Shown piece by piece: positions 1-7,079 of a stretch of 46,260 nucleotides of DNA. Numbering within the stretch: the stretch's first letter is position 1; each line of letters starts with the position of its first letter. The stretch comes from a bacterium (GTDB lineage: Bacteria; Hydrothermota; DG-26; JAUXAN01). Below the pieces are notes generated by a model. The model saw only the letters and a program-made list of their open reading frames with translations. It ran no database searches and was not told where the DNA came from. The position numbers and the translations under genes were made by a program. Where the stretch lies: positions 1 through 46,260 of the forward strand of contig JAUXAN010000016.1 in the NCBI GenBank assembly GCA_030619885.1, in the 5' to 3' direction.

Positions 1-282
1 AAGAATTGCAGAAAACAAAGTGAAATGGGATCAAGGTCGACGGAATTTACCTCACTTGGCTTTGACTTTGCGAAAGTTGCTGAGAAATCTAATGACTCTA
101 TTAAATCCAAGTGCTTCCAGGTATGTGAGTTTTTTGCCAAGTTGTCGACAAGCCTGCGTTCGGTAAAAACCGTCTCCTTGGATTGGTAAAAATGTTGAGG
201 TATAACGGAGAATATAGCTTAGAATCGCTTATATAATGAGTGCTTGCAATTAAAGACATTTAAATGATTTAAGGAGGTAAAA
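1..282. other. 5' flank with no assigned gene
   Basis: I see no convincing gene here. Two plus-strand frames stay open from the left edge to about 166 and 190, and one could be the 3' end of a gene cut by the window edge, but neither translation resembles a family I know. A TATAAT at 232-237 is a possible -10 without a clear -35. A strong Shine-Dalgarno AAGGAGG lies just before the ATG at 283. Confidence 0.4.
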
Positions 283-543
283 ATGGGACATAGACACAGA
301 TGGTGGTATAGATTGACAGGACTGCCGGGTTGGATGAGGTTTGGATTCTCACCAGGATGGGTTGGGAGGAGTTTTTTGGGATTTCCGATGCCTGGATTTC
401 CAACCCCTTACGACCCTTATGGGGCCGCACAGATTACACCTGAGCAGGAGTTGGATATGCTAAAAGGTCAGTCAGAGGTATTGGAAGACGAACTTGATGG
501 AATCAGGAAAAGAATTACAGAATTAGAAGGAGAGAAAAAATGA
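283..543 (+). CDS. DUF5320-like small protein with C-terminal coiled coil
   Basis: An 86-residue protein of unknown function. Residues 1-45 are rich in Gly, Pro, Trp and Phe. From about residue 52 (PEQELDMLKGQ) a charged heptad-like helix runs to the end. This tail is nearly the same design as the tail of the next gene (PEQELQMLKQQ), so the two proteins may pair through their coiled coils. DUF5320 proteins usually sit beside NifX/NifB-domain proteins and Mrp ATPases, as here. The start is set by AAGGAGG seven bases upstream, and the stop overlaps the next ATG, so the pair is translationally coupled. Family assignment rests on layout and composition. Confidence 0.7.
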   Translation: MGHRHRWWYRLTGLPGWMRFGFSPGWVGRSFLGFPMPGFPTPYDPYGAAQITPEQELDMLKGQSEVLEDELDGIRKRITELEGEKK

Positions 544-1151
544 AGATAGCTATTACATCAGCTGGAACCGATCTATCTGCTCAAGTGGACCCCAGATTTG
601 GACGATGTCCATACTTCATTATAGTAGACTCTGATACCAACGAATTTGAGGCTCTGGAAAATCCTAATGTCCAGGCTATGGGTGGAGCAGGCATTCAGTC
701 TGCACAGTTTGTTGCGAACAAAGGTGCAGAGGTGGTGCTTACAGGTAGTTGCGGTCCAAATGCATTTCAGACCCTTCAGGCTGCTGGCGTGAAAGTAATT
801 GTAGGAGTGGTTGGAACGGTTCAGGAGGCAGTGCAAAGATACAAGTCAGGACAACTTCAGCCGACTTCGGGGCCCAATGTGCAATCCCACTATGGTATGG
901 GTTATGGAGCTGGGATGGGTATGGGCAGAGGGATGGGACAAGGCATGGGTAGAGGAATGGGAATGGGGAGAGGTATGGGCGCTGGAATGGGCTATGGACC
1001 GACGCAACAGCCCACTGGAATGGGCACTCCACCACCAGGTATGGCACAGCCTGTACCAGAGCAGGAATTGCAGATGCTAAAACAACAGGCAGAGTTATTA
1101 CGACAGCAAATGGACGCAATCAATAAAAGAATATCTGAATTAGAAAAGTAA
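540..1151 (+). CDS. NifX/NifB-type Fe-Mo-cluster-binding domain protein with Gly/Met-rich linker and coiled-coil tail
   Basis: A 203-residue protein. Residues 1-105 form the dinitrogenase iron-molybdenum cofactor-binding fold (MKIAITSAGTDLSAQVDPRFGRCPYFIIVD start, then a conserved GxxxxAVxxxGxxVVLTGxCGPNAF region). Residues about 120-160 are a run of GMGRGMG-type repeats rich in Gly, Met and Arg. Residues 168-203 are a coiled coil matching that of the upstream DUF5320-like protein. The domain binds or carries Fe-S or Mo-Fe clusters in NifX, NafY and NifB proteins, but no nitrogenase genes are visible, so the client is unknown. The fusion of a cluster-binding domain to a DUF5320-like tail suggests that the two gene products work together. 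Confidence 0.85.
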   Translation: MKIAITSAGTDLSAQVDPRFGRCPYFIIVDSDTNEFEALENPNVQAMGGAGIQSAQFVANKGAEVVLTGSCGPNAFQTLQAAGVKVIVGVVGTVQEAVQRYKSGQLQPTSGPNVQSHYGMGYGAGMGMGRGMGQGMGRGMGMGRGMGAGMGYGPTQQPTGMGTPPPGMAQPVPEQELQMLKQQAELLRQQMDAINKRISELEK

Positions 1152-1178
1152 AAATCAGATGACCGTGGAGGCATAATT

Positions 1179-1982
1179 ATGGGTAATGAAGAAGATAGAA
1201 AAATCAAAGCAGTATTATCGAAGATTAAAAACCGACTTCTGATTTTCAGTGGGAAAGGTGGTGTTGGGAAGAGCACCGTTGCCGCCAATTTGAGTTTGGC
1301 TCTTGCTGAAAAAGGGATGCAAGTTGGACTTTTAGATGTCGATATCCACGGACCAAATCTTGCAAAGATGTTGGGGGTTGAAGGAAAGAGGATGGGAGCT
1401 GTGGGTAAAGATAGAATTATGCCAGTATCTATTACTGACAAATTGAAACTCGTCTCGATGGCGTTTCTTTTACAAAACCCTGACTTGCCCGTGATATGGC
1501 GGGGGCCCTTGAAGATGAAGGCTATCCAGCAATTTCTTGGAGATGTTGAATGGGGAAACTTGGACTGGCTGATAGTCGATTCACCCCCTGGGACTGGCGA
1601 TGAACCACTTTCGATTGCTCAACTCATCCCTACTACAGGAGCTATAATCGTTACGACACCTCAAGATATCTCGGTTTTAGATTCAAGAAAAGCGATCAAT
1701 TTTGCACGGAGACTCAATTTACGAATAGTGGGAATAATTGAGAATATGAGCGGACTCATCTGCCCACATTGTGGAGGAAGAATCGACCTTTTCAAAGACG
1801 GCGGAGGCGAGAAGGCTGCAAGGGAGTTAGGGGTGACATTTTTGGGCAAAATCCCTATTGACCCGAATATCGTAGAATCTGGTGATAACGGAAAACCTTT
1901 CGTTTCAAATCAGCCAGAATCTGATGCAGCGAAGGCTTTTATCAAAATAGTTGAAAAAATTATGGGGGGAGGAACTAAATGA
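1179..1982 (+). CDS. Mrp/NBP35-family Fe-S carrier ATPase
   Basis: A 267-residue P-loop ATPase of the Mrp/NBP35/ApbC family, which binds a bridging [4Fe-4S] cluster between subunits and passes it to client proteins. The deviant Walker A SGKGGVGKST is at about residues 24-33, the second Lys/Asp region is DVDIHGPN, and the CPHC cluster ligands are Cys195 and Cys198. Length is normal for the short, single-domain form. SD GGAGG lies upstream of the ATG. Its stop overlaps the next NifX-like gene by 4 bp. Its placement between two NifX-type genes supports a role in loading or moving their clusters, which is inference. Confidence 0.93.
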   Translation: MGNEEDRKIKAVLSKIKNRLLIFSGKGGVGKSTVAANLSLALAEKGMQVGLLDVDIHGPNLAKMLGVEGKRMGAVGKDRIMPVSITDKLKLVSMAFLLQNPDLPVIWRGPLKMKAIQQFLGDVEWGNLDWLIVDSPPGTGDEPLSIAQLIPTTGAIIVTTPQDISVLDSRKAINFARRLNLRIVGIIENMSGLICPHCGGRIDLFKDGGGEKAARELGVTFLGKIPIDPNIVESGDNGKPFVSNQPESDAAKAFIKIVEKIMGGGTK

Positions 1983-2374
1983 AAATTGCGATTTCCACAG
2001 ATGGAGAGTTCGTATCCCCCCATTTTGGACGCTGTCCTACTTTTACTATTGCTGAAGTCGAAAATGGGGAGATATTGAATACTGAAGAGATCACCAATCC
2101 AGGGCACCATCCAGGGTTTCTACCAGAATTTCTCTCAGAGAGAGGGGTAAGATGCATAATCTGCGGTGGTATGGGGAGGAGGGCTCAATCACTGTTCACA
2201 GAGAAGGGAATAGAGCCGTTCTTTACAGGCGGAAGAGTGGATGAAGTGCTAAAAAAATTCGCCAAAGGGGAATTGGAACGAGGAACATCTGAATGCCAAC
2301 CTGGAGCAGGAAGAGGATATGGGGTAGAGAAGGGTGAATGTGAACATCCTGAAGAACGAGAAACACATGAATAA
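1979..2374 (+). CDS. NifX/NifB-type Fe-Mo-cluster-binding protein
   Basis: A 131-residue protein with the same fold as residues 1-105 of the gene at 540: MKIAISTDGEFVSPHFGRCPTF at the start, then IICGGMGRRAQSLF and FFTGGRVDEVLKKF. The Cys of GRCP and His15 of the SPHFGR motif are likely cluster or metal ligands. The C-terminal 30 residues are charged and contain Cys and His that may bind metal. It overlaps the Mrp gene by 4 bp and is followed by a 144-bp gap of short repeats, so it probably closes the first transcription unit of the cluster. Confidence 0.87.
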   Translation: MKIAISTDGEFVSPHFGRCPTFTIAEVENGEILNTEEITNPGHHPGFLPEFLSERGVRCIICGGMGRRAQSLFTEKGIEPFFTGGRVDEVLKKFAKGELERGTSECQPGAGRGYGVEKGECEHPEERETHE

Positions 2375-2432
2375 ACCACAAGATTACACGAGATTAGAAT
2401 ATCAGAGTATCCAATCCTCCATGACTTTTTAT

Positions 2433-2464
2433 CTGATTTTCTGATACTCTGATTTTCTGATACT
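2433..2464. repeat. Tandem duplication of a 16-bp unit
   Basis: Two exact copies of CTGATTTTCTGATACT lie head to tail in the gap between the NifX-like gene and the next DUF5320-like gene. An inverted partner (ATCAGAGTATC) lies about 30 bp upstream, so the RNA could fold. No function is evident. Confidence 0.7.
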
Positions 2465-2518
2465 CTGCGATATCTGTGGTTAACGCATTGTATAGAATAA
2501 AATTATAAGGGGGGTATT

Positions 2519-2782
2519 ATGCCAAGGGGTGACGGAACAGGACCACGAGGAAAGGGTCCTGGAACAGGAAGAGGGTTAGGAAGAGGCAGAGGTATGGATC
2601 AGAGTCAGGGACGTGGACAGGGAAGAGGGCGCATGGGTCCTACGACCCCTGAGGGTGGTAGAGGTTTGGGACCTGGTGGAGATTGTGTCTGCCCATCCTG
2701 TGGAGCGAAAATTCCGCATCAGATAGGAATTCCCTGTTATGAGATGGTCTGTCCGACATGCGGCGCTAAAATGACGAGATAA
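2519..2782 (+). CDS. DUF5320-like Gly/Arg-rich protein with two zinc-knuckle motifs
   Basis: An 87-residue basic protein. Residues 1-58 are almost entirely Gly, Arg, Pro and polar residues, opening with the MPRGDGTGPRGKGPGTGRG pattern typical of DUF5320 proteins. Residues 61-87 carry two CPxCGAK motifs (CPSCGAK and CPTCGAK) that would bind one zinc ion or a cluster. The low-complexity N-terminus resembles other proteins in NifX/Mrp neighbourhoods. The SD is GGGGGG in the ATAAGGGGGGTATT leader. No enzymatic role can be proposed. Confidence 0.7.
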   Translation: MPRGDGTGPRGKGPGTGRGLGRGRGMDQSQGRGQGRGRMGPTTPEGGRGLGPGGDCVCPSCGAKIPHQIGIPCYEMVCPTCGAKMTR

Positions 2783-2804
2783 TAGAAGACACAAGGAGGT
2801 AGCG

Positions 2805-2990
2805 ATGAAAGTAAAAATTGATGAGGAACAATGCACAGGGTGTGGTATCTGTTCTGATACCTGTCCTGAAATATTTGAACTGGGAGATGATGACTTGGCT
2901 CATGTGAAAAACCCCAATCCCACCGATATGAATTGTGCAAAAGAGGCAGCCGAGAGCTGCCCGACCGAAGCGATAATTATAGAAGAATAA
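2805..2990 (+). CDS. Single-cluster [4Fe-4S] ferredoxin
   Basis: A 61-residue ferredoxin. CTGCGICSDTCP supplies three ligands and the CP of SCPTEAI the fourth; a lone Cys at CAKEA may form the disulfide seen in Thermotoga- and Desulfovibrio-type ferredoxins. It would donate or accept low-potential electrons in the cytoplasm. SD AAGGAGG lies eight bases upstream. Sitting inside the metal-cofactor-like cluster, it may supply electrons for Fe-S assembly or for a nearby oxidoreductase. Confidence 0.93.
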   Translation: MKVKIDEEQCTGCGICSDTCPEIFELGDDDLAHVKNPNPTDMNCAKEAAESCPTEAIIIEE

Positions 2991-3027
2991 TCTAATAACC
3001 CAATGACCAGTGACCAATGACAATATC

Positions 3028-3096
3028 CAATTGCTTGGGATTTAGAAATTGGGATTTACTTTGGATTTTGGTTTTGGATGTTGGGATTTCTTAAGG
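3028..3096 (+). repeat. Dispersed gene-upstream repeat, copy 1
   Basis: Contains GCTTGGGATTTAGAAATTGG, GATTTACTTTGGATTTTGG and TTGGGATTTCTTAA. It ends at the SD of the FmdB gene at 3106. Both this copy and copy 2 are preceded by an ATGACC/CAATGAC-rich stretch. Confidence 0.75.
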
Positions 3097-3105
3097 GAGG
3101 TATCT

Positions 3106-3315
3106 ATGCCAATATATTCCTACAGATGTAAGGATTGTGGCGCAGAGTTCGAGCTTTTAGTTGGGATCACACAGAGCTCGAAAAAACCAAAATGTAAAAA
3201 GTGTGGGAGTAAAAATTTAAAGAGGTTGTTCTCTTCATTCGGGGTGAGAATGGGAAGTTCGTCCACTGGTAGTTCAAGTTGCCCGACTGGAACCTGTCCA
3301 ATCACAGGTAAATGA
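3106..3315 (+). CDS. FmdB-type zinc ribbon protein
   Basis: A 69-residue protein opening MPIYSYRCKDCGAEFELL, the hallmark of the FmdB/CxxC_CXXC_SSSS regulatory-protein family. Two CxxC pairs (CKDC, CKKC) form the ribbon; a Ser/Cys-rich tail follows. I place the start at 3106, where AAGGGAGG lies seven bases upstream; an in-frame ATG at 3049 falls inside a dispersed repeat. FmdB-type ribbons accompany formamidase and metal-enzyme genes, but their biochemical role is poorly known. Adjacent to a second copy. Confidence 0.85.
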   Translation: MPIYSYRCKDCGAEFELLVGITQSSKKPKCKKCGSKNLKRLFSSFGVRMGSSSTGSSSCPTGTCPITGK

Positions 3316-3316
3316 G

Positions 3317-3562
3317 ATGCCTATATACGAATATAGATGTGAAGACTGTGGAAAGGTAACCGAAGTATTTCAAAAAGGTCTGAAACAAGAAGAACCTATA
3401 GTATGCTCAGATTGCGGCAGCACCAAGCTCACACGATTGTTCTCAACCCCTGGTATGGTTAGAATAGGAAGTTCTGCTCCAAAAGGAACTACCTGCTGTG
3501 GAAGGACAGAACGATGTGAGACACCTCCTTGTTCTACTGACGGTACCTGCAAAAGGGAGTGA
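3317..3562 (+). CDS. FmdB-type zinc ribbon protein, second copy
   Basis: An 81-residue paralogue of the preceding gene: MPIYEYRCEDCGKVTEVFQ, then CSDCGSTKLTRLFSTPG. The tail carries further Cys (TCCGRTERCETPPCSTDGTC), enough to bind another metal. The gap to the previous stop is one base and the stop is followed directly by the next ATG, so the three genes form one operon. Two tandem FmdB copies may form a heterodimer, which is inference. Confidence 0.85.
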   Translation: MPIYEYRCEDCGKVTEVFQKGLKQEEPIVCSDCGSTKLTRLFSTPGMVRIGSSAPKGTTCCGRTERCETPPCSTDGTCKRE

Positions 3563-3832
3563 ATGCTCCAGGTAAAAGATGAACTCTGTATTGGCTGCAC
3601 TCTGTGTGCTACAGTCTGCCTATCAGGGGCAATAATTCTACTGTACGGAAAAGCACGAATAAATCCCGCACTATGTACTAACTGCTACAGATGTGTCTCA
3701 GTCTGTCCCCAAGGGGCTATTCAGGAAGAGGCACGGATTACCATCTATAATCTGAAGTCGAGTCTCATTGAACTCGGAGAAAAAATCAATCAACTTTCTG
3801 CAAGACTAGGCCAGTTGGAAGTAAGGAGATGA
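3563..3832 (+). CDS. Two-cluster ferredoxin with C-terminal helix
   Basis: An 89-residue bacterial-type 2[4Fe-4S] protein. Ligand sets are CIGCTLCATVC (first Cys at residue 8) and CTNCYRCVSVCP. Residues 58-89 (an IYNLKSSLIELGEKINQLSARL-type helix) form a likely coiled coil, unusual for a free ferredoxin and suggesting that it docks on a partner. The ATG directly follows the preceding stop, and its own stop overlaps the next ATG by 4 bp. Confidence 0.9.
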   Translation: MLQVKDELCIGCTLCATVCLSGAIILLYGKARINPALCTNCYRCVSVCPQGAIQEEARITIYNLKSSLIELGEKINQLSARLGQLEVRR

Positions 3833-4587
3833 ATATTACAATCTTGTTTGACAATTATCCATATAAAGAGGGGCTTGCCCCGTTAGATAGTAAACTTCTA
3901 ACGGGGCTTGAAACAGGTTGGGGATTCAGTTGTCTACTCAAAGGCTTGGAAAAGACCATCCTGTTCGATACGGGGGCAGATGGCAGGGTTTTGCTCTCAA
4001 ATATGGAAAAACTTGGAATAGAACCCAAAAGTATAGACACGATCTTTCTTTCACATGAACATTGGGACCACACAGGTGGATTAACCACGCTGCTCAATAA
4101 ACGTTCAGATTATTTCATCTATCTACCAAAATCTTTTTCAACGGGGTTCAAGTCGAGCGTAAGAGAGTATGGAGCAAAGATTGTGGATGTGGACAAATCG
4201 GTGGAAATTTGTAAGGACGCATATTCTACTGGTGAAATGGGTGTATCCTTGAAGGAACAATCTCTCATTGTAAAAACTGCACATGGTCTCATAGGAATTA
4301 CAGGCTGTGCGCATCCTGGTATTGTAAATATTCTCAAGAAGATAAAACAACTATTTACAGAAGAGATATACCTGATTATGGGCGGGTTTCATCTTGGTGG
4401 CTATTCTGATAAAGAATTGAAAGAGATTGTTAAAGAGTTCAAAACTATGGGGGTTATGAAGACTGCTCCATCCCATTGTAGTGGTGATAGATGTATGAAA
4501 TTATTCAAAGAAGAATACGGAGACAATTTTGTTGAACTTGGGGTGGGGATAAATTTATCCACGGATTGCACAGATTTCACGGAATAG
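3829..4587 (+). CDS. Metallo-beta-lactamase-fold protein (COG1237 type) with an 11-residue repeat insertion
   Basis: A 252-residue MBL-fold protein of the COG1237 group (annotated as 7,8-dihydropterin-6-methyl-4-aminobenzene-phosphate synthase-like). Metal ligands are visible in SHEHWDHTGG (HxHxDH), GCAHPG and the GGFH region. It is about 45 percent similar by eye to the MBL protein at 7080. Residues 17-27 (APLDSKLLTGL) have no counterpart in that paralogue and are encoded by a palindromic repeat; without them NYPYKEG-LETGWGFSC aligns residue for residue with NNIPHDTALKTSWGMSC. The enzymatic role in this cluster is unknown; neighbours suggest cofactor chemistry or redox. Confidence 0.88.
   Translation: MNITILFDNYPYKEGLAPLDSKLLTGLETGWGFSCLLKGLEKTILFDTGADGRVLLSNMEKLGIEPKSIDTIFLSHEHWDHTGGLTTLLNKRSDYFIYLPKSFSTGFKSSVREYGAKIVDVDKSVEICKDAYSTGEMGVSLKEQSLIVKTAHGLIGITGCAHPGIVNILKKIKQLFTEEIYLIMGGFHLGGYSDKELKEIVKEFKTMGVMKTAPSHCSGDRCMKLFKEEYGDNFVELGVGINLSTDCTDFTE
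3870..3910. repeat. Palindromic repeat, short form, in frame within a CDS
   Basis: Arms GCCCCGTTAGA (3877-3887) and TCTAACGGGGC (3897-3907) are perfect inverted repeats with a 9-base loop. GGGGCTTG occurs at 3870-3877 and 3903-3910, exactly 33 bp apart, as expected if an insertion duplicated part of its target. The 33-bp gain keeps the frame and gives 11 extra residues. Same family as the elements at 5061, 8765 and 44662. Confidence 0.88.
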
Positions 4588-4592
4588 GAAAC

Positions 4593-4797
4593 ATGGATAA
4601 TAAATTAATATTTGAAGATCTGAGCTACAAAATTATTGGAGCAGCTATGGAAGTGCATAAGGTTTTAGATCATGGTTTTAAATAAGAAATACAAAGCAAA
4701 TTATGTAGTAGAAGGTAAAGTGATTGTAGAAATCAAGGAAACGAATGGTCTTATAAAATCAGTGCAATCTGTGAAATCAGTGGATGAGATCGAATGA
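4593..4797 (+). pseudogene. GxxExxY-family gene remnant with internal deletion
   Basis: The first 30 codons read MDNKLIFEDLSYKIIGAAME then VHKVLDHGFK and a stop at 4683. From 4687, in another frame, the sequence reads KYKANYVVEGKVIVEIKETNG to a TGA at 4795-4797. These are the N-terminal (IIGAAxEVHxxLGxG) and middle (YxADxVVEGKVIVEIK) parts of GxxExxY proteins, which are normally about 125 residues. The stretch between, including the GxxExxY motif itself, is missing, as is the C-terminus. The family's function is unknown. The last bases overlap the start of the next gene, so the remnant could still serve as its leader. Confidence 0.82.
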
Positions 4798-5729
4798 TAG
4801 TTTCGATTGCCAGCGGTAAAGGTGGAACTGGTAAAACGACAGTAGCCGTAAACCTTGCTCTATTGTTGAGCAGGAACGGGTCACAGAATATCCACTTTTT
4901 AGACTGCGATGTGGAGGAGCCTAACGCCCACATCTTCTTAAAACCTCATATTGATTCGTTTGAATCTGTGGGTATCCCCATACCTGAAATTGACGAACAG
5001 AAATGCACCTACTGTGGGATATGCGCTGAGGTGTGTGTCTATAATGCAATTGCGGTAGTTCACCCCGTTAGAAGTAATTCCACAGAGCAGGATGTCTCGT
5101 CTTTGACGAGAACTTCTAACGGGGTAAAAGATAAGGTGCTCATCTTCCCCGAGTTATGCCACGGGTGCGGGGGATGCAGCCTCCTCTGTCCAGAAGAGGC
5201 AATCAGTGAGAAAGAGCGAGAGATAGGTGTTTTAGAACAGGGAAGAGCTGAGGGAATTAAATTTGTGCACGGAAAACTTAATATTGGTGAACCTATGGCA
5301 GCACCGTTGATAAGGGCTGTTAAGGAAAAGATTACTTCACATGGTATCGCTATCATCGATGTTCCTCCAGGAACCTCCTGCCCGGTGATTGAGGCGGTTA
5401 AAGATAGCGATTTCACTATTTTGGTGACTGAACCAACCCCTTTTGGTCTGAATGACTTGCAATTAGCGGTTGAGACGGTGAGAAAACTCGGGCTTCCTTG
5501 TGGAGTCGTCATCAATTGTTCAGATGTAGGAGATGAAAAGGTAAAAGAATACTGCAATGAAGAAGGTATTCCAATTTTAGCCGAAATTCCTTATGACAGA
5601 ACAGTAGCAATTCTCTATTCACATGGTATCCCAATATTGATTGAAGGGGAGAAGTACAGAACAATTTTCCAGCAGATGTGGGACTCGATTGAGAAAGAAG
5701 CTAAACAGATTAAAAAAGAAAAAAGATGA
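4794..5729 (+). CDS. MinD-superfamily ATPase with inserted ferredoxin domain (COG1149), with repeat insertion
   Basis: A 311-residue P-loop ATPase. [10 protein letters not shown] is at residues 7-16. A two-cluster ferredoxin module follows ([15 protein letters not shown] and [14 protein letters not shown]), then the ATPase core resumes ([10 protein letters not shown]). Such proteins couple ATP hydrolysis to Fe-S clusters, but their clients are unknown. Between the two cluster motifs, residues 90-111 (starting [10 protein letters not shown]) are extra: family members run from AIAVV straight to [11 protein letters not shown]. The extra block is encoded by a 66-bp palindromic repeat. The start is the ATG at 4794, overlapping the GxxExxY remnant. 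The stop overlaps the next ATG by 4 bp. Confidence 0.92.
   Translation: MIVSIASGKGGTGKTTVAVNLALLLSRNGSQNIHFLDCDVEEPNAHIFLKPHIDSFESVGIPIPEIDEQKCTYCGICAEVCVYNAIAVVHPVRSNSTEQDVSSLTRTSNGVKDKVLIFPELCHGCGGCSLLCPEEAISEKEREIGVLEQGRAEGIKFVHGKLNIGEPMAAPLIRAVKEKITSHGIAIIDVPPGTSCPVIEAVKDSDFTILVTEPTPFGLNDLQLAVETVRKLGLPCGVVINCSDVGDEKVKEYCNEEGIPILAEIPYDRTVAILYSHGIPILIEGEKYRTIFQQMWDSIEKEAKQIKKEKR
5061..5126. repeat. Palindromic repeat, long form, in frame within a CDS
   Basis: Outer arms ACCCCGTTAGAAGT (5062-5075) and ACTTCTAACGGGGT (5112-5125) are perfect inverted repeats of 14 bp. A second, inner hairpin TCTCGTC-TTT-GACGAGA lies just before the right arm. Length is 66 bp, a multiple of three, adding about 22 residues between the two cluster motifs of the ATPase. 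It looks like the full-length version of the short elements at 3870 and 8765. Confidence 0.88.
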
Positions 5730-6079
5730 ATCCCGCTATAGAAGTAGAAAATTTGGCCAAATCTTATGGAAAGTTACTCGCCGTTGACCATATATCCTTC
5801 CAGGTAAAAAGGGGAGAAATCTTTGGATTTCTTGGTCCCAACGGTGCGGGAAAGACAACTACCCAGAGGATATTAACTGGGGTCCTGGAACCAACCGGAG
5901 GCAGAATAGTGGCATTGTTCTCACCACTTACATACACTACGGATCTTTTGCGGCATTCGCTTCAGCAGCACCATCACTATCAAATCGCTTTGGATGTGTT
6001 GATGCTCCTTGCATTCATAATTCTATTTTTGATTCTCGGAATGGGGTTTCATAAGAAGAGTTTGTCAAAGAGGTTATAG
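5726..6079 (+). pseudogene. ABC transporter remnant: ATPase N-terminus fused to permease C-terminus
   Basis: A 117-codon open frame. Residues 1-63 are the start of an ABC-type ATPase ([11 protein letters not shown], Walker [11 protein letters not shown], then [13 protein letters not shown]). From about residue 64 it switches to the C-terminus of an ABC-2 type permease ([15 protein letters not shown], then the last membrane helix [17 protein letters not shown] and a basic tail). Signature motif, Walker B and most membrane helices are absent. This is best explained by one deletion joining two adjacent genes of an exporter, with the reading frame kept by chance. The product cannot transport. It still overlaps its neighbours as an operon member. 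Confidence 0.85.
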
Positions 6080-6080
6080 G

Positions 6081-6950
6081 ATGAAACAGATTGTTGTCAT
6101 AAGCGGAAAAGGTGGAACAGGAAAGACGGTGCTCACAGCATCCTTTGCTGCATTAGCCAAGAAAAAGGTGATGGCGGATTGCGATGTGGATGCGGCTGAC
6201 CTCCACCTTCTGCTCCATCCACAGATAAAAGAGAGGCACGAATTCAAAGGAGGGTTCAAACCAGTAATAGATGAAGAGAAATGCACGGAATGTGGCAAGT
6301 GTGTAGAAGTATGCCGATTTTCCGCGATTACCGATCACCCGATAACCATTGAACCAATCTCCTGCGAAGGGTGTGGTGTATGCTCACAGATTTGTCCGGA
6401 GGGGGCGATACGGATGGAAGAAAATATCTGTGGTGAATGGTATATCTCGGATACTAAATACGGCCCTATGATTCATGCGAAATTGGGAATTGCTGAGGAG
6501 AATTCTGGAAAACTCGTAACGGTGGTGAGGCAGAATGCCAAATCGATTGCCGAAAAGAACAAGCTGGGTTTAGTGATCGTTGATGGTCCACCTGGAATCG
6601 GCTGTCCGGTAATTGCATCCCTTTCAGGAATTGACCTTGCTCTCATAGTTACGGAACCGACCCTATCAGGCATACATGATATGGAAAGGGTAGTCGGGGT
6701 AGCAAAACATTTTGGTGTGAAATCCGCCTGTGCAATCAATAAATACGACATCAATCTGGAGAAATCAACCGAGATTGAAAAATGGTGTCGGTCAGAAGGT
6801 GTACCTGTAGTGGGAAAAATTCCTTATGAACCCGCAATAATAAAAGCGGTGGTCCAAACTATGCCTCCGGTAGAATATTCTAATAACAGCGCATCCGAGG
6901 AGATAGAAAATATCTGGACTCAACTGGCAAAAGAATTGGGTTTGAAATGA
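6081..6950 (+). CDS. MinD-superfamily ATPase with inserted ferredoxin domain (COG1149)
   Basis: A 289-residue paralogue of the gene at 4794. SGKGGTGKT is at residues 8-16, DCDVDAADLHLLL follows, then clusters CTECGKCVEVCRF and CEGCGVCSQICPEG, and VDGPPGIGCPV. It lacks the repeat-encoded insertion of its paralogue. These ATPases nearly always occur as adjacent pairs and probably act as a heterodimer, which is inference from their usual arrangement. One base separates its ATG from the stop of the ABC remnant. A dispersed repeat follows the gene. Confidence 0.93.
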   Translation: MKQIVVISGKGGTGKTVLTASFAALAKKKVMADCDVDAADLHLLLHPQIKERHEFKGGFKPVIDEEKCTECGKCVEVCRFSAITDHPITIEPISCEGCGVCSQICPEGAIRMEENICGEWYISDTKYGPMIHAKLGIAEENSGKLVTVVRQNAKSIAEKNKLGLVIVDGPPGIGCPVIASLSGIDLALIVTEPTLSGIHDMERVVGVAKHFGVKSACAINKYDINLEKSTEIEKWCRSEGVPVVGKIPYEPAIIKAVVQTMPPVEYSNNSASEEIENIWTQLAKELGLK

Positions 6951-6974
6951 CCAATGACTAATGACCTTTTTACT

Positions 6975-7046
6975 GTAATGTTGGAATTTTGAAATTGGGA
7001 TTTACTTTGGATTTTGAATTTGGTAGTATTTGGATTTCTTAATTTA
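6975..7046 (+). repeat. Dispersed gene-upstream repeat, copy 2
   Basis: Contains the blocks GAAATTGGGATTTACTTTGG and GAATTTGGTAGTATTTGGAT, ending TTCTTAA. It lies directly upstream of the SD of the MBL gene at 7080. Similar blocks occur at 3028-3096, 41048-41126 and, inverted, at 23752-23846. Every copy points toward the start of the gene that follows it. Confidence 0.8.
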
Positions 7047-7079
7047 GTGCATAGTCTATGATAAAAGGGAGGTATTTCT

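Noticed and set aside
1-166. An open frame at the left edge that could be the end of a transposase gene
   Set aside because: Two frames are open at once and the translation (LPHLALTLRKLLRNLMTLL) does not match a family I can name.
739-1441. Long minus-strand open frames across the NifX fusion and Mrp genes
   Set aside because: They are antisense to well-supported genes, have no SD and read as low-complexity shadows of the GGT/GGA repeats.
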